Below are positions 8,444 through 17,667 of a stretch of DNA of 64,000 nucleotides, piece by piece. This DNA is from Citricoccus sp. K5 (GTDB lineage: Bacteria; Actinomycetota; Actinomycetes; Actinomycetales; Micrococcaceae). How positions within the stretch are numbered: the stretch's first letter is position 1; each line of letters opens with the position of its first letter. A program made the translations under genes and the position numbers. Location: positions 2,364,245 through 2,428,244 of the forward strand of contig NZ_LR732817.1 in NCBI RefSeq assembly GCF_902506195.1, written 5' to 3'. Below the pieces are notes generated by a model that did not search any database, was not told the origin of the DNA, and saw nothing but the letters and a program-made list of their open reading frames with translations.

Positions 8444-9661
8444 TCAGGCCTTCTTCTGCCAGGCGGGGTGCGTGGCCACCGGCACGAATCCCAGCTCCTG
8501 GTTGGCGCGCAGGATGGCCCCGTTCTCGGCGGCGTTCCAGGTGTAGAGGCGTTCGGTCTCCGGCCTCAGCCGCAGCAGCTGCGAGACGTTGACGGCCTTG
8601 AGCAGCACGGCGAGTCCCCGGCCCCGGTGCTCGGGGTGGACCAGGGTGTTGCCCTGGTAGGCCGCCTGGGGCAGGTCGGCGAAGGTCTCGATGTCCGAGT
8701 GCCCGACGAGCTGCCCGGTCGACCGGTCGCGTGCCGCCGTCGTGATGATGGTCAGCCCCATCTCCCGGCGGGCCCGCTCCTCGGCTCGCAGCCGGGGCAC
8801 ATCCCAGTGCTCCGCCACCCGCTCCAGGGCCCCGGCGGGCGCCTCGGCCGCCATCCGGCCGAGCAGCCCGGCCATCGATCCGGCATCCTCCTCCGGGCAG
8901 GCCCCCTCCCATCCGACCAGGTCATAGCCGTGCTCGTCGGCGGCCCCGGAGCCGGATTCGGCCACGAGGGCGGCACCGGCCGCCTCCCGCAGGTCCAGCA
9001 CAGACGTCCACTCCACCTGGGCCAGCTCGTAGCCGTGGGCGGCGGCGAACGCCGCGTCCGGCGCCTGCCAGCGGACCCGGTCCCGGCCGGCGTCGGGCAC
9101 CGATTCCGCAGGCGTCCGGACCACCGGGGTCAGTCCGGTCTCCAGCGAGGTGCCGGAGACGAACACCGGGCCGGATCCGACGGCGGCCGGGTCCACCAGG
9201 GCGTTGTCCGTCCAGGACTGCAGCATGGTGCGTCCCCGCCGCACCGCTTCGGCCTCAGCCTCGCGCAGCAGGGCGGACCCCACCCCACGACGCCGGAAGT
9301 CGGGGTGCACGGCCACGTTCACCTCGGCGGTGGTGGGCTGAGTGGTTGGCTGGGCATCCGCCGAGGCACCCGGCTCCCAGGGCAGGCTCAGGGCGGCGTA
9401 GCCGATGATGCGGTCCGGGCGGTCCCCGGCCAGGGGCTCGCGGGCGACGGCGTAGGAGGTGCGCACGTCATCCCGGGAGGTGGCACCGGCCAACTGGTTC
9501 TCCGGGGAGACGTAGAAGTCGTTGTTGCCCCAGAACAGGGACGTCACCAGGTTGGCGAGTTGCGTCACCTGCAGGAAGTCCGCAGTGGTGGGCGGCATCG
9601 GCAGCCGCGTCTGGTCCAGGGCGTCGGGAAGGTCCAGCCATTCGATCCTCATGGTGTTCAT
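8444..9661 (-). CDS. Tandem GNAT-domain N-acetyltransferase
   Basis: The 405-aa product has two GNAT folds. The first carries the acetyl-CoA loop FRRRGVGSALLREAEAEA (residues about 125-142); the second carries HRGRGLAVLLKAVN near 345. The ends of the domains show the usual FVPV strand after an ENGAIL motif. Such double-GNAT proteins occur widely in actinobacteria and have no assigned substrate. A second in-frame ATG at 9652 is an equally possible start. It stands between the rplA terminator and the IclR locus and is probably transcribed alone. Confidence 0.75.
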   Translation of the reverse strand: MNTMRIEWLDLPDALDQTRLPMPPTTADFLQVTQLANLVTSLFWGNNDFYVSPENQLAGATSRDDVRTSYAVAREPLAGDRPDRIIGYAALSLPWEPGASADAQPTTQPTTAEVNVAVHPDFRRRGVGSALLREAEAEAVRRGRTMLQSWTDNALVDPAAVGSGPVFVSGTSLETGLTPVVRTPAESVPDAGRDRVRWQAPDAAFAAAHGYELAQVEWTSVLDLREAAGAALVAESGSGAADEHGYDLVGWEGACPEEDAGSMAGLLGRMAAEAPAGALERVAEHWDVPRLRAEERARREMGLTIITTAARDRSTGQLVGHSDIETFADLPQAAYQGNTLVHPEHRGRGLAVLLKAVNVSQLLRLRPETERLYTWNAAENGAILRANQELGFVPVATHPAWQKKA

Positions 9662-9701
9662 GATGCCGCACCGGGCCGTGTGACCGTGTGCATCAACGCA
9701 C

Positions 9702-9740
9702 CAGGGCCGGAACCTCGATCTCTCGCTGGTTCCGGCCCTG
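9702..9740 (-). terminator. Intrinsic terminator downstream of rplA
   Basis: A perfect 13-bp stem (CAGGGCCGGAACC at 9702-9714 with 9728-9740) surrounds a 13-base loop. It lies 65 bases after the rplA stop in the direction of rplK-rplA transcription and ahead of the GNAT start. Confidence 0.75.
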
Positions 9741-9774
9741 ATGATGAAGCTGGTGATGAAGCTAGTGGTGAAGC
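9739..9774. repeat. Three imperfect 12-bp tandem copies (TGGTGATGAAGC)
   Basis: Copies at 9739-9750, 9751-9762 and 9763-9774 differ by one or two bases. They lie between the rplA stop and its terminator and are not translated in any plausible gene. Confidence 0.6.
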
Positions 9775-9804
9775 TGGCGGCGATGCCAGTGCTTCGACCT
9801 GAGA

Positions 9805-10521
9805 TCAGGCCTGAGCGGACGCCTCAGTCTCGATCTTGACCACGTTCGGGTCCACCCGGATGCCGGGGCCGAAGGTCGTCGAGATGGTGGCCTTGGAGAT
9901 GTACCGGCCCTTGGACGCGGACGGCTTCAGGCGCAGCACCTCCTCCAGGGCAGCGGCGTAGTTCTCGGTCAGCTTGTCAGCATCGAAGCTGGTCTTGCCG
10001 ATGATGAAGTGCAGGTTCGAGTGCTTGTCGACGCGGAAGTCGATCTTGCCGCCCTTGATGTCGGTCACGGCCTTGGCCACGTCCGGGGTCACCGTGCCGG
10101 TCTTCGGGTTCGGCATCAGGTTGCGCGGGCCGAGGACCTTGCCGAGACGGCCGACCTTGCCCATCATGTCCGGGGACGCCACGGCGGCGTCGAAGTCCGT
10201 CCAGCCGCCCTGGACCTTGGCGATCAGGTCGTCCGAGCCCACGAAGTCGGCGCCGGCTGCCTCGGCCGCTGCGGCCTTGTCACCGGTGGCGAAGACCACC
10301 ACGCGGGCGGTCTTGCCGGTGCCGTGCGGCAGGTTGACGGTGCCGCGCACCATCTGATCGGCCTTACGGGGATCGACGCTCAGGCGGAAGGCGACCTCCA
10401 CGGTGGCGTCCGACTTGGACGGGTTGGTGTCCTTGGCCAGGGCGATGGCCTCGACGGGACCGTAGATGTCCTCGCCGATCTTCTCCTGAGCCGCCTTGTA
10501 TGCTTTGCTGCGCTGTGCCAT
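9805..10521 (-). CDS. rplA: 50S ribosomal protein L1
   Basis: The 238-aa product is a full-length L1. It has the usual N terminus ([11 protein letters not shown]), the central domain with [15 protein letters not shown], the signature [20 protein letters not shown], and a C-terminal [20 protein letters not shown]1 binds 23S rRNA at the tRNA exit stalk and in many bacteria represses its own L11-L1 mRNA. The ATG at 10521 has an AAGGAG site in front; longer in-frame starts are unlikely. It is second in the rplK-rplA unit. Confidence 0.97.
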   Translation of the reverse strand: MAQRSKAYKAAQEKIGEDIYGPVEAIALAKDTNPSKSDATVEVAFRLSVDPRKADQMVRGTVNLPHGTGKTARVVVFATGDKAAAAEAAGADFVGSDDLIAKVQGGWTDFDAAVASPDMMGKVGRLGKVLGPRNLMPNPKTGTVTPDVAKAVTDIKGGKIDFRVDKHSNLHFIIGKTSFDADKLTENYAAALEEVLRLKPSASKGRYISKATISTTFGPGIRVDPNVVKIETEASAQA

Positions 10522-10553
10522 CTGCTTGTTCTCCTTATGCAGTCGTGGTCTGC

Positions 10554-10569
10554 GGGTCGCGCGCGACCC
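10554..10569. other. Perfect 16-bp palindrome in the rplK-rplA spacer
   Basis: GGGTCGCGCGCGACCC is self-complementary and lies 33 bases upstream of rplA. As RNA it would make a short hairpin between the two cistrons, possibly affecting processing or L1 feedback. No function can be assigned from sequence. Confidence 0.4.
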
Positions 10570-10616
10570 TGCCACTGGAATGTGCTGTGTTGCTGTGCTG
10601 AAAAGAGGTGTTTCCG

Positions 10617-11048
10617 TCAGCCTTCGACGGTGATGCCCATGGAGCGGGCGGTGCCGGCGATGATCTTGGCCGCAGCCTGGACATCGTTGGCGTTGAGGTC
10701 TTCCATCTTGGTCTGGGCGATCTCCTCGCACTGGGCCTGGGTCAGCTTGCCGACCTTGTCCGTGTGCGGGGTGGAGGAGCCCTTGGCGACCTTGGCAGCC
10801 TTCTTGATCAGCTCGGCGGCCGGCGGGGTCTTGGTGACGAAGGTGAACGAACGGTCTTCGTACACGGTGATCTCAACGGGGACGACGTTGCCACGCTGGG
10901 ATTCCGTCGCGGCGTTGTACGCCTTGCAGAATTCCATGATGTTCACGCCGTGCTGACCGAGCGCAGGGCCGATCGGAGGGGCCGGGTTGGCGGCTCCTGC
11001 CTGGATCTGCAGCTTGATCAGGCCTGCGACCTTCTTCTTGGGGGCCAT
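10617..11048 (-). CDS. rplK: 50S ribosomal protein L11
   Basis: The 143-aa L11 begins [17 protein letters not shown]. The Pro-rich [17 protein letters not shown] segment is the factor-interacting and thiostrepton-site region. The C-terminal RNA-binding domain ends in [13 protein letters not shown]. The start at 11048 is fixed by the conserved N terminus. L11 with 23S rRNA forms the GTPase-associated centre and is needed for RelA-type stringent signalling. It is followed after 95 bases by rplA. Confidence 0.97.
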
Positions 11049-11122
11049 AATCGGGTCCTTCTTCTGTAACTTCTTGCGTGTTCCCCGAAGCACAGGAGCG
11101 TGTTCCGGAGCTGGTGGCCACC

Positions 11123-11146
11123 GTGGCGCGGTGACCGGTCCGCCAC
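11123..11146 (-). promoter_or_regulatory. Possible leader hairpin upstream of rplK
   Basis: GTGGCG (11123-11128) and CGCCAC (11141-11146) form a 6-bp stem in the 151-base nusG-rplK gap, 75-98 bases ahead of rplK. The gap is where an L1-binding leader or an rplK promoter would be expected. The assignment is weak. Confidence 0.25.
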
Positions 11147-11199
11147 CGTCCGGCCAAAGCAGCCGAAGCAACCGGAGGGGCGAAGTCTGGTGGTGCCTA

Positions 11200-12276
11200 C
11201 TACCTGATCTTCGTGACCTGGTTGAAGGAGAGGGTGACCGGAGTCTCGCGCTCGAAGATGGTCACGAGGACCACGAGCTGCTGGGACTCGACCTTGACCT
11301 CGGAGATCGTGGCCGGCAACGTCTCGAACGGACCGTCGTTGACGGTGACGGACTCGCCGACCTCGAAGTCGACCTCGATGGCCGGGGCGGACGTCTCGGC
11401 GCCTGCCGGGGCGGGCCGGCCCTCGGCCTGGGCGGTCTTGGTGGCCTCCTGCATGACCGAGGGGGCCAGCATGGAGTGGATCTCGTCGAGGGAGAGCGGG
11501 AACGGGTCATGGGCGTTGCCCACGAATCCGGTGACGCCCGGGGTGTGGCGGACCACGCCCCAGGAGGCATCCGTCAGGTCCATGCGGACGAGCACGTAAC
11601 CGGGGATGCGCACCCGGTTGACGAGCTTGCGCGTGGTGTTGCGGATCTCCACGACCTCTTCCATGGGGACTTCGATCTCATAGACGTAGTCCTCCATCTC
11701 CTGGGTCTGGACACGCGTCTCCAGGTTGGTCTTCACGCGCTTCTCGTAGCCCGCGTAGGTGTGGATGACGTACCAGTCGCCGGGCTGGCGGCGCAGGCGG
11801 GTGCGGAGCTCCTCGGAGGGGTCGACCTCCGGCTCAGCCGCGGCGGTCGGCCCGGCCTCGACCGGCTCCACGTCCAGGGAATCCTCGCCCGCCAGGGCGG
11901 CGTCGGGTCGATCGGCGGACTCGGCGCCGCTCTGGGCCAGGTCCTCCTCCTGCAGGGTCATCTGACCCTGGTCCTCAGCGGATTCCTCAGAGGCGACCTC
12001 GCGGGTCTCAGCCTGGGGATCGATCTCCGGCTCGGCGGTCTCGTCGTAGCTCTCGTCGATGCCGTCGGCCTCGATCGCCGGGTCCACGGCGGCCTGCGGG
12101 TCGACGTCGGCCTCCGACTCCTCGGAATCGGACGGCTCAGCCGGCACGACGGGCTCACCGGCGACGGCGGCGTCCTCAGCAGTCTTGGGGTCCCGAGACG
12201 GCTGGGACTGCTCCTCTTCGAGAGCGTCAGCCTCAGCGAGGGCGTCGGCCTGCGGTTCGAGTTCCTGCTCGGACAC
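11200..12276 (-). CDS. nusG: Transcription termination/antitermination protein NusG
   Basis: The 358-aa product combines a long acidic, low-complexity N-terminal extension (about 1-160, rich in Glu, Asp, Ala and Ser) with an NGN domain starting at [16 protein letters not shown] (about 166) and a C-terminal KOW domain with VNDGPFE. It binds RNA polymerase and couples it to Rho and the ribosome. Enteric NusG is about 180 aa; acidic extensions of this kind are common in actinobacteria. A linker of about 20 residues separates NGN and KOW. It follows secE in the standard order. Confidence 0.95.
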   Translation of the reverse strand: MSEQELEPQADALAEADALEEEQSQPSRDPKTAEDAAVAGEPVVPAEPSDSEESEADVDPQAAVDPAIEADGIDESYDETAEPEIDPQAETREVASEESAEDQGQMTLQEEDLAQSGAESADRPDAALAGEDSLDVEPVEAGPTAAAEPEVDPSEELRTRLRRQPGDWYVIHTYAGYEKRVKTNLETRVQTQEMEDYVYEIEVPMEEVVEIRNTTRKLVNRVRIPGYVLVRMDLTDASWGVVRHTPGVTGFVGNAHDPFPLSLDEIHSMLAPSVMQEATKTAQAEGRPAPAGAETSAPAIEVDFEVGESVTVNDGPFETLPATISEVKVESQQLVVLVTIFERETPVTLSFNQVTKIR

Positions 12277-12342
12277 TGGTTCCTGCTTTCTTCACGCGTT
12301 CAACGTACTTCCGGCAGGGCATGCGTCCACCGGCGGGTAGCG

Positions 12343-12603
12343 TCAGGCGCTGCCGTCGCCGAAGACGAAGGAGGCGCCCATGCCGAACAAGAAGTCCAAC
12401 AAGGTCACCAGCAAGATCATGAAGATCACGAAGGCGAGCACGACGCCCGTGAGCTTCACCAGCTCCTCACGGGTGGGGGTGACGACCTTCTTGAGCTCGT
12501 CCACCACCTGCCGCAGGAACAGGGCGATTCTGCCGAAGAGACCTCGCTTCCGCGGCGTGCCGGGGTTCTGGTCCCCGGTGCTGTTCGCAACTGCCTCGGT
12601 CAC
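12343..12603 (-). CDS. secE: Preprotein translocase subunit SecE
   Basis: This 86-aa single-span SecE has a short polar N terminus, the amphipathic segment FLRQVVDELKKVVTPTREEL with its conserved Lys-Lys-Val-Thr/Trp-Pro region, and one membrane helix (GVVLAFVIFMILLVTLLDFL). It clamps SecY in the translocon. The position between tRNA-Trp and nusG is the conserved actinobacterial arrangement. Confidence 0.95.
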   Translation of the reverse strand: MTEAVANSTGDQNPGTPRKRGLFGRIALFLRQVVDELKKVVTPTREELVKLTGVVLAFVIFMILLVTLLDFLFGMGASFVFGDGSA

Positions 12604-12678
12604 GTGGCCTCACTTGCTAGGTCGACACTGAAACTGTCCTGCCGGGGGCTTTTCGGATCACCGAAAGACCACCCTGCG

Positions 12679-12751
12679 CAGGGTAGACAGGACTCGAACC
12701 TGCAACCTGCGGTTTTGGAGACCGCTGCGCTACCAATTGCGCCACTACCCT
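12679..12751 (-). tRNA. trpT: tRNA-Trp (CCA anticodon)
   Basis: The 73-nt cloverleaf has acceptor AGGGTAG pairing with CTACCCT, the D-arm sequence GGCGCAATTGGTAGCGC, anticodon loop CTCCAAA and T-arm GTTCGAGTC. The 3' CCA is not encoded. It lies just upstream of secE, as in many bacteria. Confidence 0.95.
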
Positions 12752-12971
12752 AGGGGCCGAAAGTGGTTTCCCACGGCACGGCCCAGCCTGGTGCTTTTCA
12801 ACACCGAGGATCAACTTTACGCCATCGGGGGCAGTGAGTCGAACCGGCCGTTCTCCGGGGCGCACACACGGGCACATGCGGGCACACACGAGCACACACA
12901 GCCACAGCTGTGCCGCGTACCACTAGGCTGGATCGCGACGACCCCCGGAAACCGCCCGCCGGAAGGACCCC

Positions 12972-14195
12972 ATGTCTAGCTCGCTGTCCACCTCGCAGCC
13001 CACCCCGCCCCGCAGCCGCGTCTCTGAGCGCATCGGCTCGATCGCCGAATCGGCCACCCTCGCTGTCGACGCCAAGGCCAAGGCCCTCAAGGCCGCCGGG
13101 CGACCGGTGATCGGCTTCGGCGCCGGTGAACCGGACTTCCCCACCCCGGGGTACATCGTCGAGGCCGCCGTGAACGCCGCCCAGGACCCCAAGAACCACC
13201 GCTACTCCCCCGCCGGCGGCCTGCCCGAGCTGAAGCAGGCCATCGCGGAGAAGACGCTGCGTGACTCGGGATTCGAGATCGAGCCCCAGCAGGTCCTGGT
13301 GACCAACGGCGGCAAGCAGGCCGTCTACAACACCTTCGCGACCCTGCTGGATCCGGGCGACGAGGTCATCGTCCCCACCCCTTTCTGGACCACCTACCCC
13401 GAGTCCATCCGCCTGGCCGGCGGCGTGCCGGTCGAGGTGTTCGCCGGCCCGGAGACCGGCTACAAGGTCACGGTGGACCAGCTCGAGGCCGCGGTCACCG
13501 AGCGGACCAAGGTGCTGTTGTTCAACTCCCCGTCCAACCCCACCGGGGCCGTGTACGACCCGGAGGAGACCGCCGCGATCGGACAGTGGGCCGTATCCCG
13601 CGGCCTCTGGGTGGTCACCGACGAGATCTACGAACACCTCACCTATGACAACGTCCCCTTCACCTCGATCGCCGCCGCCGTGCCGGAGATGGCGGAGCAG
13701 GTCATCGTCCTCAACGGCGTGGCCAAGACCTACGCCATGACCGGCTGGCGCGTGGGATGGATGGCCGGCCCGGTGGACATCATCAAGGCGGCCACCAACC
13801 TGCAGTCGCACGCCACCTCGAACGTCGCGAACGTCTCCCAGCGCGCGGCCCTCGCCGCCGTCGCCGGCCCGCTGGACGCCGTCGAGGAGATGAAGACGGC
13901 CTTCAACCGCCGCCGCAAGGCCATCGTCGAGGGCCTCAACGCGGTGCCCGGATTCTCCTGCCCGACGCCGGCCGGCGCCTTCTACGCGTACGTGGACGTC
14001 CGCGGTGCGCTGGGCGATGGACACCGGCACCAGACCTCAGCGGAGCTGGCCGGCTACATCCTGGACGAGGCCGAGGTCGCCGTCGTGCCAGGCGAGGCCT
14101 TCGGCCCCTCGGGCTTCCTGCGCCTGTCCTACGCCCTGGGCGATGACGACCTCGCCGAGGGCATCGGCCGGATCCAGCGGCTTCTCGCCCGGTAG
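12972..14195 (+). CDS. aspC: Pyridoxal-phosphate-dependent aspartate aminotransferase (class I/II)
   Basis: The 407-aa fold-type I aminotransferase transfers the amino group between aspartate and 2-oxoglutarate. The sequence shows [10 protein letters not shown] near 50, the phosphate-side NGGKQA, SNPTG at 188-192, the TDEIYEHL segment near 217, and the Schiff-base Lys252 in [23 protein letters not shown] site precedes the ATG. It is divergent from tRNA-Trp-secE-nusG, a placement seen in Micrococcaceae. The 220-base gap upstream carries only a CA/GCAC-rich low-complexity stretch (about 12860-12905). Confidence 0.9.
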   Translation: MSSSLSTSQPTPPRSRVSERIGSIAESATLAVDAKAKALKAAGRPVIGFGAGEPDFPTPGYIVEAAVNAAQDPKNHRYSPAGGLPELKQAIAEKTLRDSGFEIEPQQVLVTNGGKQAVYNTFATLLDPGDEVIVPTPFWTTYPESIRLAGGVPVEVFAGPETGYKVTVDQLEAAVTERTKVLLFNSPSNPTGAVYDPEETAAIGQWAVSRGLWVVTDEIYEHLTYDNVPFTSIAAAVPEMAEQVIVLNGVAKTYAMTGWRVGWMAGPVDIIKAATNLQSHATSNVANVSQRAALAAVAGPLDAVEEMKTAFNRRRKAIVEGLNAVPGFSCPTPAGAFYAYVDVRGALGDGHRHQTSAELAGYILDEAEVAVVPGEAFGPSGFLRLSYALGDDDLAEGIGRIQRLLAR

Positions 14196-14238
14196 CCTCG
14201 CCCGACAACCCCCCGGGCGGATGGCGGTCCGCGCAAGT

Positions 14239-14265
14239 GCGGATCATTCTGGGGTTCTGATCCGC
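14239..14265. promoter_or_regulatory. Inverted repeat between aspC and the molybdate operon
   Basis: GCGGATCA (14239-14246) and TGATCCGC (14258-14265) form an 8-bp inverted repeat with an 11-base centre, 25 bases before the first mod-locus gene and 44 after aspC. It could be the aspC terminator or an operator for the HTH-TOBE protein encoded next. Confidence 0.45.
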
Positions 14266-14290
14266 AGTTGCGTCGCTTAGGGTGTCCTGT

Positions 14291-14734
14291 ATGACGCTAT
14301 TGCGGATTTCCGAGGCTGCCCGCTTCCTGGGCGTGAGTGACGACTCCGTCCGCCGATGGGTCGCCTCCGGCCGGCTCAGCGCCCACACGGATGGAACCGG
14401 CCGGGCCGCCGTCGACGGGGTCGAGGTGGCCCAACTGGTCAAGGACGGCAATGGCAACAGCAAGGGCAACCTCAACGGCACCAGTGACGACGGCGTCCCC
14501 TCCTCGGCGCGCAACCGCTTCCACGGGCTCGTGACGGACGTGGTCATGGACACCGTCATGGCCCAGGTGGAACTGCAGTGCGGCCCGTTCCGGGTGGTCT
14601 CCCTCATGAGCGCGGAGGCGGCCCGGGACCTCGGCCTCGAGCCCGGAATGCCCGCCACGGCCATCGTGAAGGCGACCACCGTGATCGTGGAACGAATGGA
14701 ACGAACGGAACGAACAGCACGGGCGGACGGCTGA
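14291..14734 (+). CDS. HTH-TOBE molybdate-responsive protein (ModE/mop-like)
   Basis: The 147-aa product has an excisionase/MerR-type helix-turn-helix (LRISEAARFLGVSDDSVRRW, 3-23), a polar linker with GNSKGN, and a single C-terminal TOBE (molybdopterin-binding) domain (about 72-135: NRFHGLVTDVVMDTVMAQVE..LGLEPG..ATAIVKATTVIVE). TOBE domains bind oxyanions such as molybdate. It is probably the molybdate sensor of the operon: its stop overlaps the modA start (TGATG), and the downstream ModC lacks its own TOBE domain. A GTG at 14282 is an alternative start. Confidence 0.8.
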   Translation: MTLLRISEAARFLGVSDDSVRRWVASGRLSAHTDGTGRAAVDGVEVAQLVKDGNGNSKGNLNGTSDDGVPSSARNRFHGLVTDVVMDTVMAQVELQCGPFRVVSLMSAEAARDLGLEPGMPATAIVKATTVIVERMERTERTARADG

Positions 14735-15543
14735 TGCGGGGCCGTACCGGACGCAACCGGGGCCTTGCCCTGGGACTCATCGTGGGATCCGGGATCGTGG
14801 GATCCGGCGTTGTCCTGACCGGCTGCAGCGCCCCCTCGAGTGGCTCCGCGGAGTCCGGCACCACCCTCACCGTCTTCGCCGCAGCGTCCCTGGGCGATTC
14901 CTTCGAGGAGCTGGCGGCAGGCTTCGAGCAGGAGAACCCGGGGGTCGAAGTCGAGTACAACGTTGCCGGCTCATCCGCCCTCGCGGAGCAGATCCTGGCC
15001 GGTGCCCCCGCCGATGTCTTCGCCTCGGCCGACGAACCGAGCATGGACACCGTTGTGACGGCTGGGGAGAACTCCGCGGAACCAGAACCGTTCGCCACCA
15101 ACGTCCTGACACTCGTCACCCCGGCCAATACCTCCGGCATCACCTCCCTTGAGGACGCGGCATCCGAAGGTGTGAAGCTCGTGGTCTGCGCCCCTCAGGT
15201 CCCGTGCGGCCGAGCCGCCCTCGCGCTGGCAGAGGACGCCGGAGTGGAGCTCTCCCCCGTCAGCGAGGAGGCCAGCGTCACCGATGTGCTCGGCAAGGTC
15301 ACCTCCGGCGAGGCCGACGCCGGCCTGGTCTACGTCACGGACGCCCTGGGTGCCGGTCAGTCGGTCAACGCCATCGAGCTCGAGAACGCCGGATCCGCCG
15401 TGAACACCTACCCCATCACCGTGCTGAACGCCGCCGCACAGAACGGCCCGGAACACCCCGAACTGGCCCAGCGCTTCGTCGACTATGTGGTCTCCGAGGA
15501 GGGCCAGTCGGTGCTCGAAGCCGACGGGTTCGGCACTCCGTGA
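14734..15543 (+). CDS. modA: Molybdate ABC transporter substrate-binding lipoprotein
   Basis: The 269-aa periplasmic-type binding protein has a basic N terminus, a hydrophobic signal segment and the lipobox LTGC at 28-31, so Cys31 is the predicted lipidated residue. The body begins TVFAAASLGDSFEELA, the classic ModA opening with the Ser that contacts molybdate, followed by YNVAGSSALAEQI. Shared overlaps with the gene before (1 base) and with modB (GTGA) show one transcript. It supplies molybdate, needed here for the nitrate reductase at 49840-52102. Confidence 0.93.
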   Translation: MRGRTGRNRGLALGLIVGSGIVGSGVVLTGCSAPSSGSAESGTTLTVFAAASLGDSFEELAAGFEQENPGVEVEYNVAGSSALAEQILAGAPADVFASADEPSMDTVVTAGENSAEPEPFATNVLTLVTPANTSGITSLEDAASEGVKLVVCAPQVPCGRAALALAEDAGVELSPVSEEASVTDVLGKVTSGEADAGLVYVTDALGAGQSVNAIELENAGSAVNTYPITVLNAAAQNGPEHPELAQRFVDYVVSEEGQSVLEADGFGTP

Positions 15544-16409
15544 CAGCTCATCCGGGGCGCTCGGCAGGATTGACACCGAGCCGAAAGGTGCGGGCCCGAG
15601 AGGTGCGGGTCCGCCCGCCGGCCGGGCTGGCCGTCGTCGGGATCCTGGGCGGGGCTGTGCTCTTGGTGCCGTTCGTCGCCCTGGTGGCCGGCGTCGATCT
15701 CACCCGGCTGCCCGAACTGCTCACCTCACCCTCCGCCCTGGACGCCCTCGGGCTGTCGCTGCGGACCGCGCTGACGGCTACGGCTATCTGTCTGGTGATC
15801 GGCACCCCGCTGGCCCTCGTTCTCACCCGGCTGGACTTCCCGGGCCGCAGCTTCGCCCGGTCCCTGGTGCTGTTGCCGCTGGTGGTCCCGCCCGTGGTCG
15901 GAGGGATCGCGCTGACCGAGGCGTTCGGGCGGCGCGGACTGATCGGCGAGCATCTGCAACTGCTCGGGATCGACATCGCGTTCACGTCAGCGGCCGTGGT
16001 CATGGCACAGGTCTTCGTGTCCCTGCCGTTCCTGGTGGTGGCACTCGAAGGTGCCCTGCTGACCCGCGGTGAGGCCCATGAGCGCACCGCGCTGTCCCTG
16101 GGAGCCTCCCCGCTGCGCACATTCCTCACGGTGACGCTGCCGCTCCTGGTGCCCGGACTCGTCGCCGGACTGGTGCTGACCTTCGCCCGCGCCCTGGGCG
16201 AGTTCGGTGCGACGATCACCTTCGCCGGCTCCCTGCAGGGCACCACACGCACCCTGCCGCTGCAGGTCTACCTCGAGCGCGAGACCGATCCGGAGGCCGC
16301 CGTCGCCCTCTCCCTCGTGCTCGTGGTGGTGGCCCTCGTGGTCATCACCGTGGCCTATGGACGCAGGGACAGACGCCGGGACGGCCGGCGGACGGGGGCA
16401 CGGGCATGA
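15540..16409 (+). CDS. modB: Molybdate ABC transporter permease
   Basis: The 289-aa product starts at a GTG overlapping the modA stop (GTGA). It has about six membrane helices and the EAA loop (GEAHERTALSLGASPLRTF, with the Gly) that docks onto the ATPase, followed by FARALGEFGATITFAG, a ModB signature. The N terminus has about 25 basic residues before the first helix. It overlaps modC by 4 bases. Confidence 0.93.
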   Translation: MTAHPGRSAGLTPSRKVRAREVRVRPPAGLAVVGILGGAVLLVPFVALVAGVDLTRLPELLTSPSALDALGLSLRTALTATAICLVIGTPLALVLTRLDFPGRSFARSLVLLPLVVPPVVGGIALTEAFGRRGLIGEHLQLLGIDIAFTSAAVVMAQVFVSLPFLVVALEGALLTRGEAHERTALSLGASPLRTFLTVTLPLLVPGLVAGLVLTFARALGEFGATITFAGSLQGTTRTLPLQVYLERETDPEAAVALSLVLVVVALVVITVAYGRRDRRRDGRRTGARA

Positions 16410-17023
16410 CCGGCCTGGACTGCCGCGTGGTCGTCCCCGAACGCGGGGTGGACCTCGCCTTCACCATGGACGGGGGCCAGACCCTGGCCCTGACCGGGCC
16501 CAACGGCTCGGGCAAGTCCACGGTGCTGTCCGCGCTCGCCGGCTGGCTGCGCCCGGAGACCGGGCATGCCCGGCTCGGGGACAGGACCCTTTTCGACGAG
16601 CACACCTGGATCCCGGCACGACGCCGGAATGTCGGCTACCTGACGCAGGACCCCCTGCTCTTCCCCCACCTCACGGCCGAGGCGAACGTCTCCTTCGGGC
16701 TGGCCCGCGCCGGCGTCGTGGGCCGGAGGGACCGACGGGAAGCGGCCCGGGACTGGCTCGAGCGGGTGGGCGTGGGGCAGCTGGCCTCACGCCGGCCCGG
16801 GGAGATGTCCGGCGGCCAGGCGCAGCGCACGGCGATCGCCCGGGTGCTGGCCTCGGGGCCGGAGCTGGTGCTGCTGGATGAGCCGCTGTCCGCCCTGGAC
16901 GCCCAGGTGGTCCCGCAGATCCGCGAGCTGCTGGCCGAGGTCCTGACCGGGCGCACCACGGTGCTCGTCACGCACCACGAGGCGGACGTGATGGCGCTGG
17001 CGGACACGGAGTTCCGGATCTAA
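16406..17023 (+). CDS. modC: Molybdate ABC transporter ATPase, short form without a TOBE domain
   Basis: The 205-aa ATPase has Walker A GPNGSGKST (31-39), a Q-loop near TQDP (80-83), signature MSGGQ (134-138), Walker B LVLLDEP (154-160) and the switch His near 190. It stops directly after the nucleotide-binding domain. Typical ModC is about 350 aa and carries a C-terminal TOBE (mop) domain that senses molybdate; here that domain exists only on the separate protein at 14291-14734. The stop codon overlaps the convergent response-regulator stop by 4 bases. Confidence 0.88.
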   Translation: MTGLDCRVVVPERGVDLAFTMDGGQTLALTGPNGSGKSTVLSALAGWLRPETGHARLGDRTLFDEHTWIPARRRNVGYLTQDPLLFPHLTAEANVSFGLARAGVVGRRDRREAARDWLERVGVGQLASRRPGEMSGGQAQRTAIARVLASGPELVLLDEPLSALDAQVVPQIRELLAEVLTGRTTVLVTHHEADVMALADTEFRI

Positions 17024-17667
17024 AGCAGCCCCCGCTCCCCCGCCCAGCGCGTGAGCTCGTGGCGGTTGGAGAGCTGGAGCTTGCGCAGCACATTGGACAC
17101 ATGCGTCTCGATGGTGCGCACGGAGATGAACAGGTCCTTCGCGGCCTCGCGGTAGGTGTAGCCACGGGCGATCAACCGCATGACCTCGAGTTCACGGGCC
17201 GAGAGCAGGTCGAGCTCCTCGTCCCGTACGGCCACGTCCGCGGTGCCGAAGGCGTCCAGGACAAAGCCGGCCAGCCGGGGCGAGAACACGGCGTCGCCCC
17301 CGGCCACCCGCTGCACGGCCGCGGACACCTCGGCCCCGGAGATGGTCTTGGTGACGTAGCCGCGGGCGCCGGCGCGGATGACGGAGACCACGTCCTCGGC
17401 GGCGTCGGACACGGAGATCGCCAGGAACCTGACCTCGGGGGCCAGATCCTGGCAGGACGCCGCGACCTCCGCCCCGCCGCCGCCCTTGCCGCCGGGCAGG
17501 TGCACGTCCAGCAGCACCACCTCCGGCTCGAGCTCGTGGATGATCCGGATCGCCGAGTCGACGTCCCCCGCCTCCCCCACCACCGCGATGTCCGCCGGAT
17601 CCAGGTCGGCCTTCAGGCCGGTGCGGAAGATGGCGTGGTCGTCGACGATGACAACGCGTGTGGTCAT
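17020..17667 (-). CDS. NarL/LuxR-family response regulator
   Basis: The 215-aa product has a receiver domain (acidic pocket Asp9-Asp10, phosphoacceptor Asp54 in VLLDVHLPGG) and a C-terminal LuxR helix-turn-helix (about 150-212: LSARELEVMRLIARGYTYREAAKDL..ISVRTIETHVSNVLRKL). It starts inside the end of the kinase gene (ATGA overlap), so the pair is one two-component system. Partner context (PspC/LiaF-like proteins) suggests control of an envelope-stress response, as in LiaSR/VraSR systems. Confidence 0.92.
   Translation of the reverse strand: MTTRVVIVDDHAIFRTGLKADLDPADIAVVGEAGDVDSAIRIIHELEPEVVLLDVHLPGGKGGGGAEVAASCQDLAPEVRFLAISVSDAAEDVVSVIRAGARGYVTKTISGAEVSAAVQRVAGGDAVFSPRLAGFVLDAFGTADVAVRDEELDLLSARELEVMRLIARGYTYREAAKDLFISVRTIETHVSNVLRKLQLSNRHELTRWAGERGLL

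Noticed and set aside
9739-9774. 12-bp tandem repeats as a regulatory element of rplA
   Set aside because: They lie downstream of the rplA stop, just before its terminator, and look like slippage products.
12837-12905. GCACACAC-like low-complexity stretch before aspC as a CRISPR or tandem repeat
   Set aside because: The units are short, irregular and have no constant spacers; it is simple sequence in a promoter gap.
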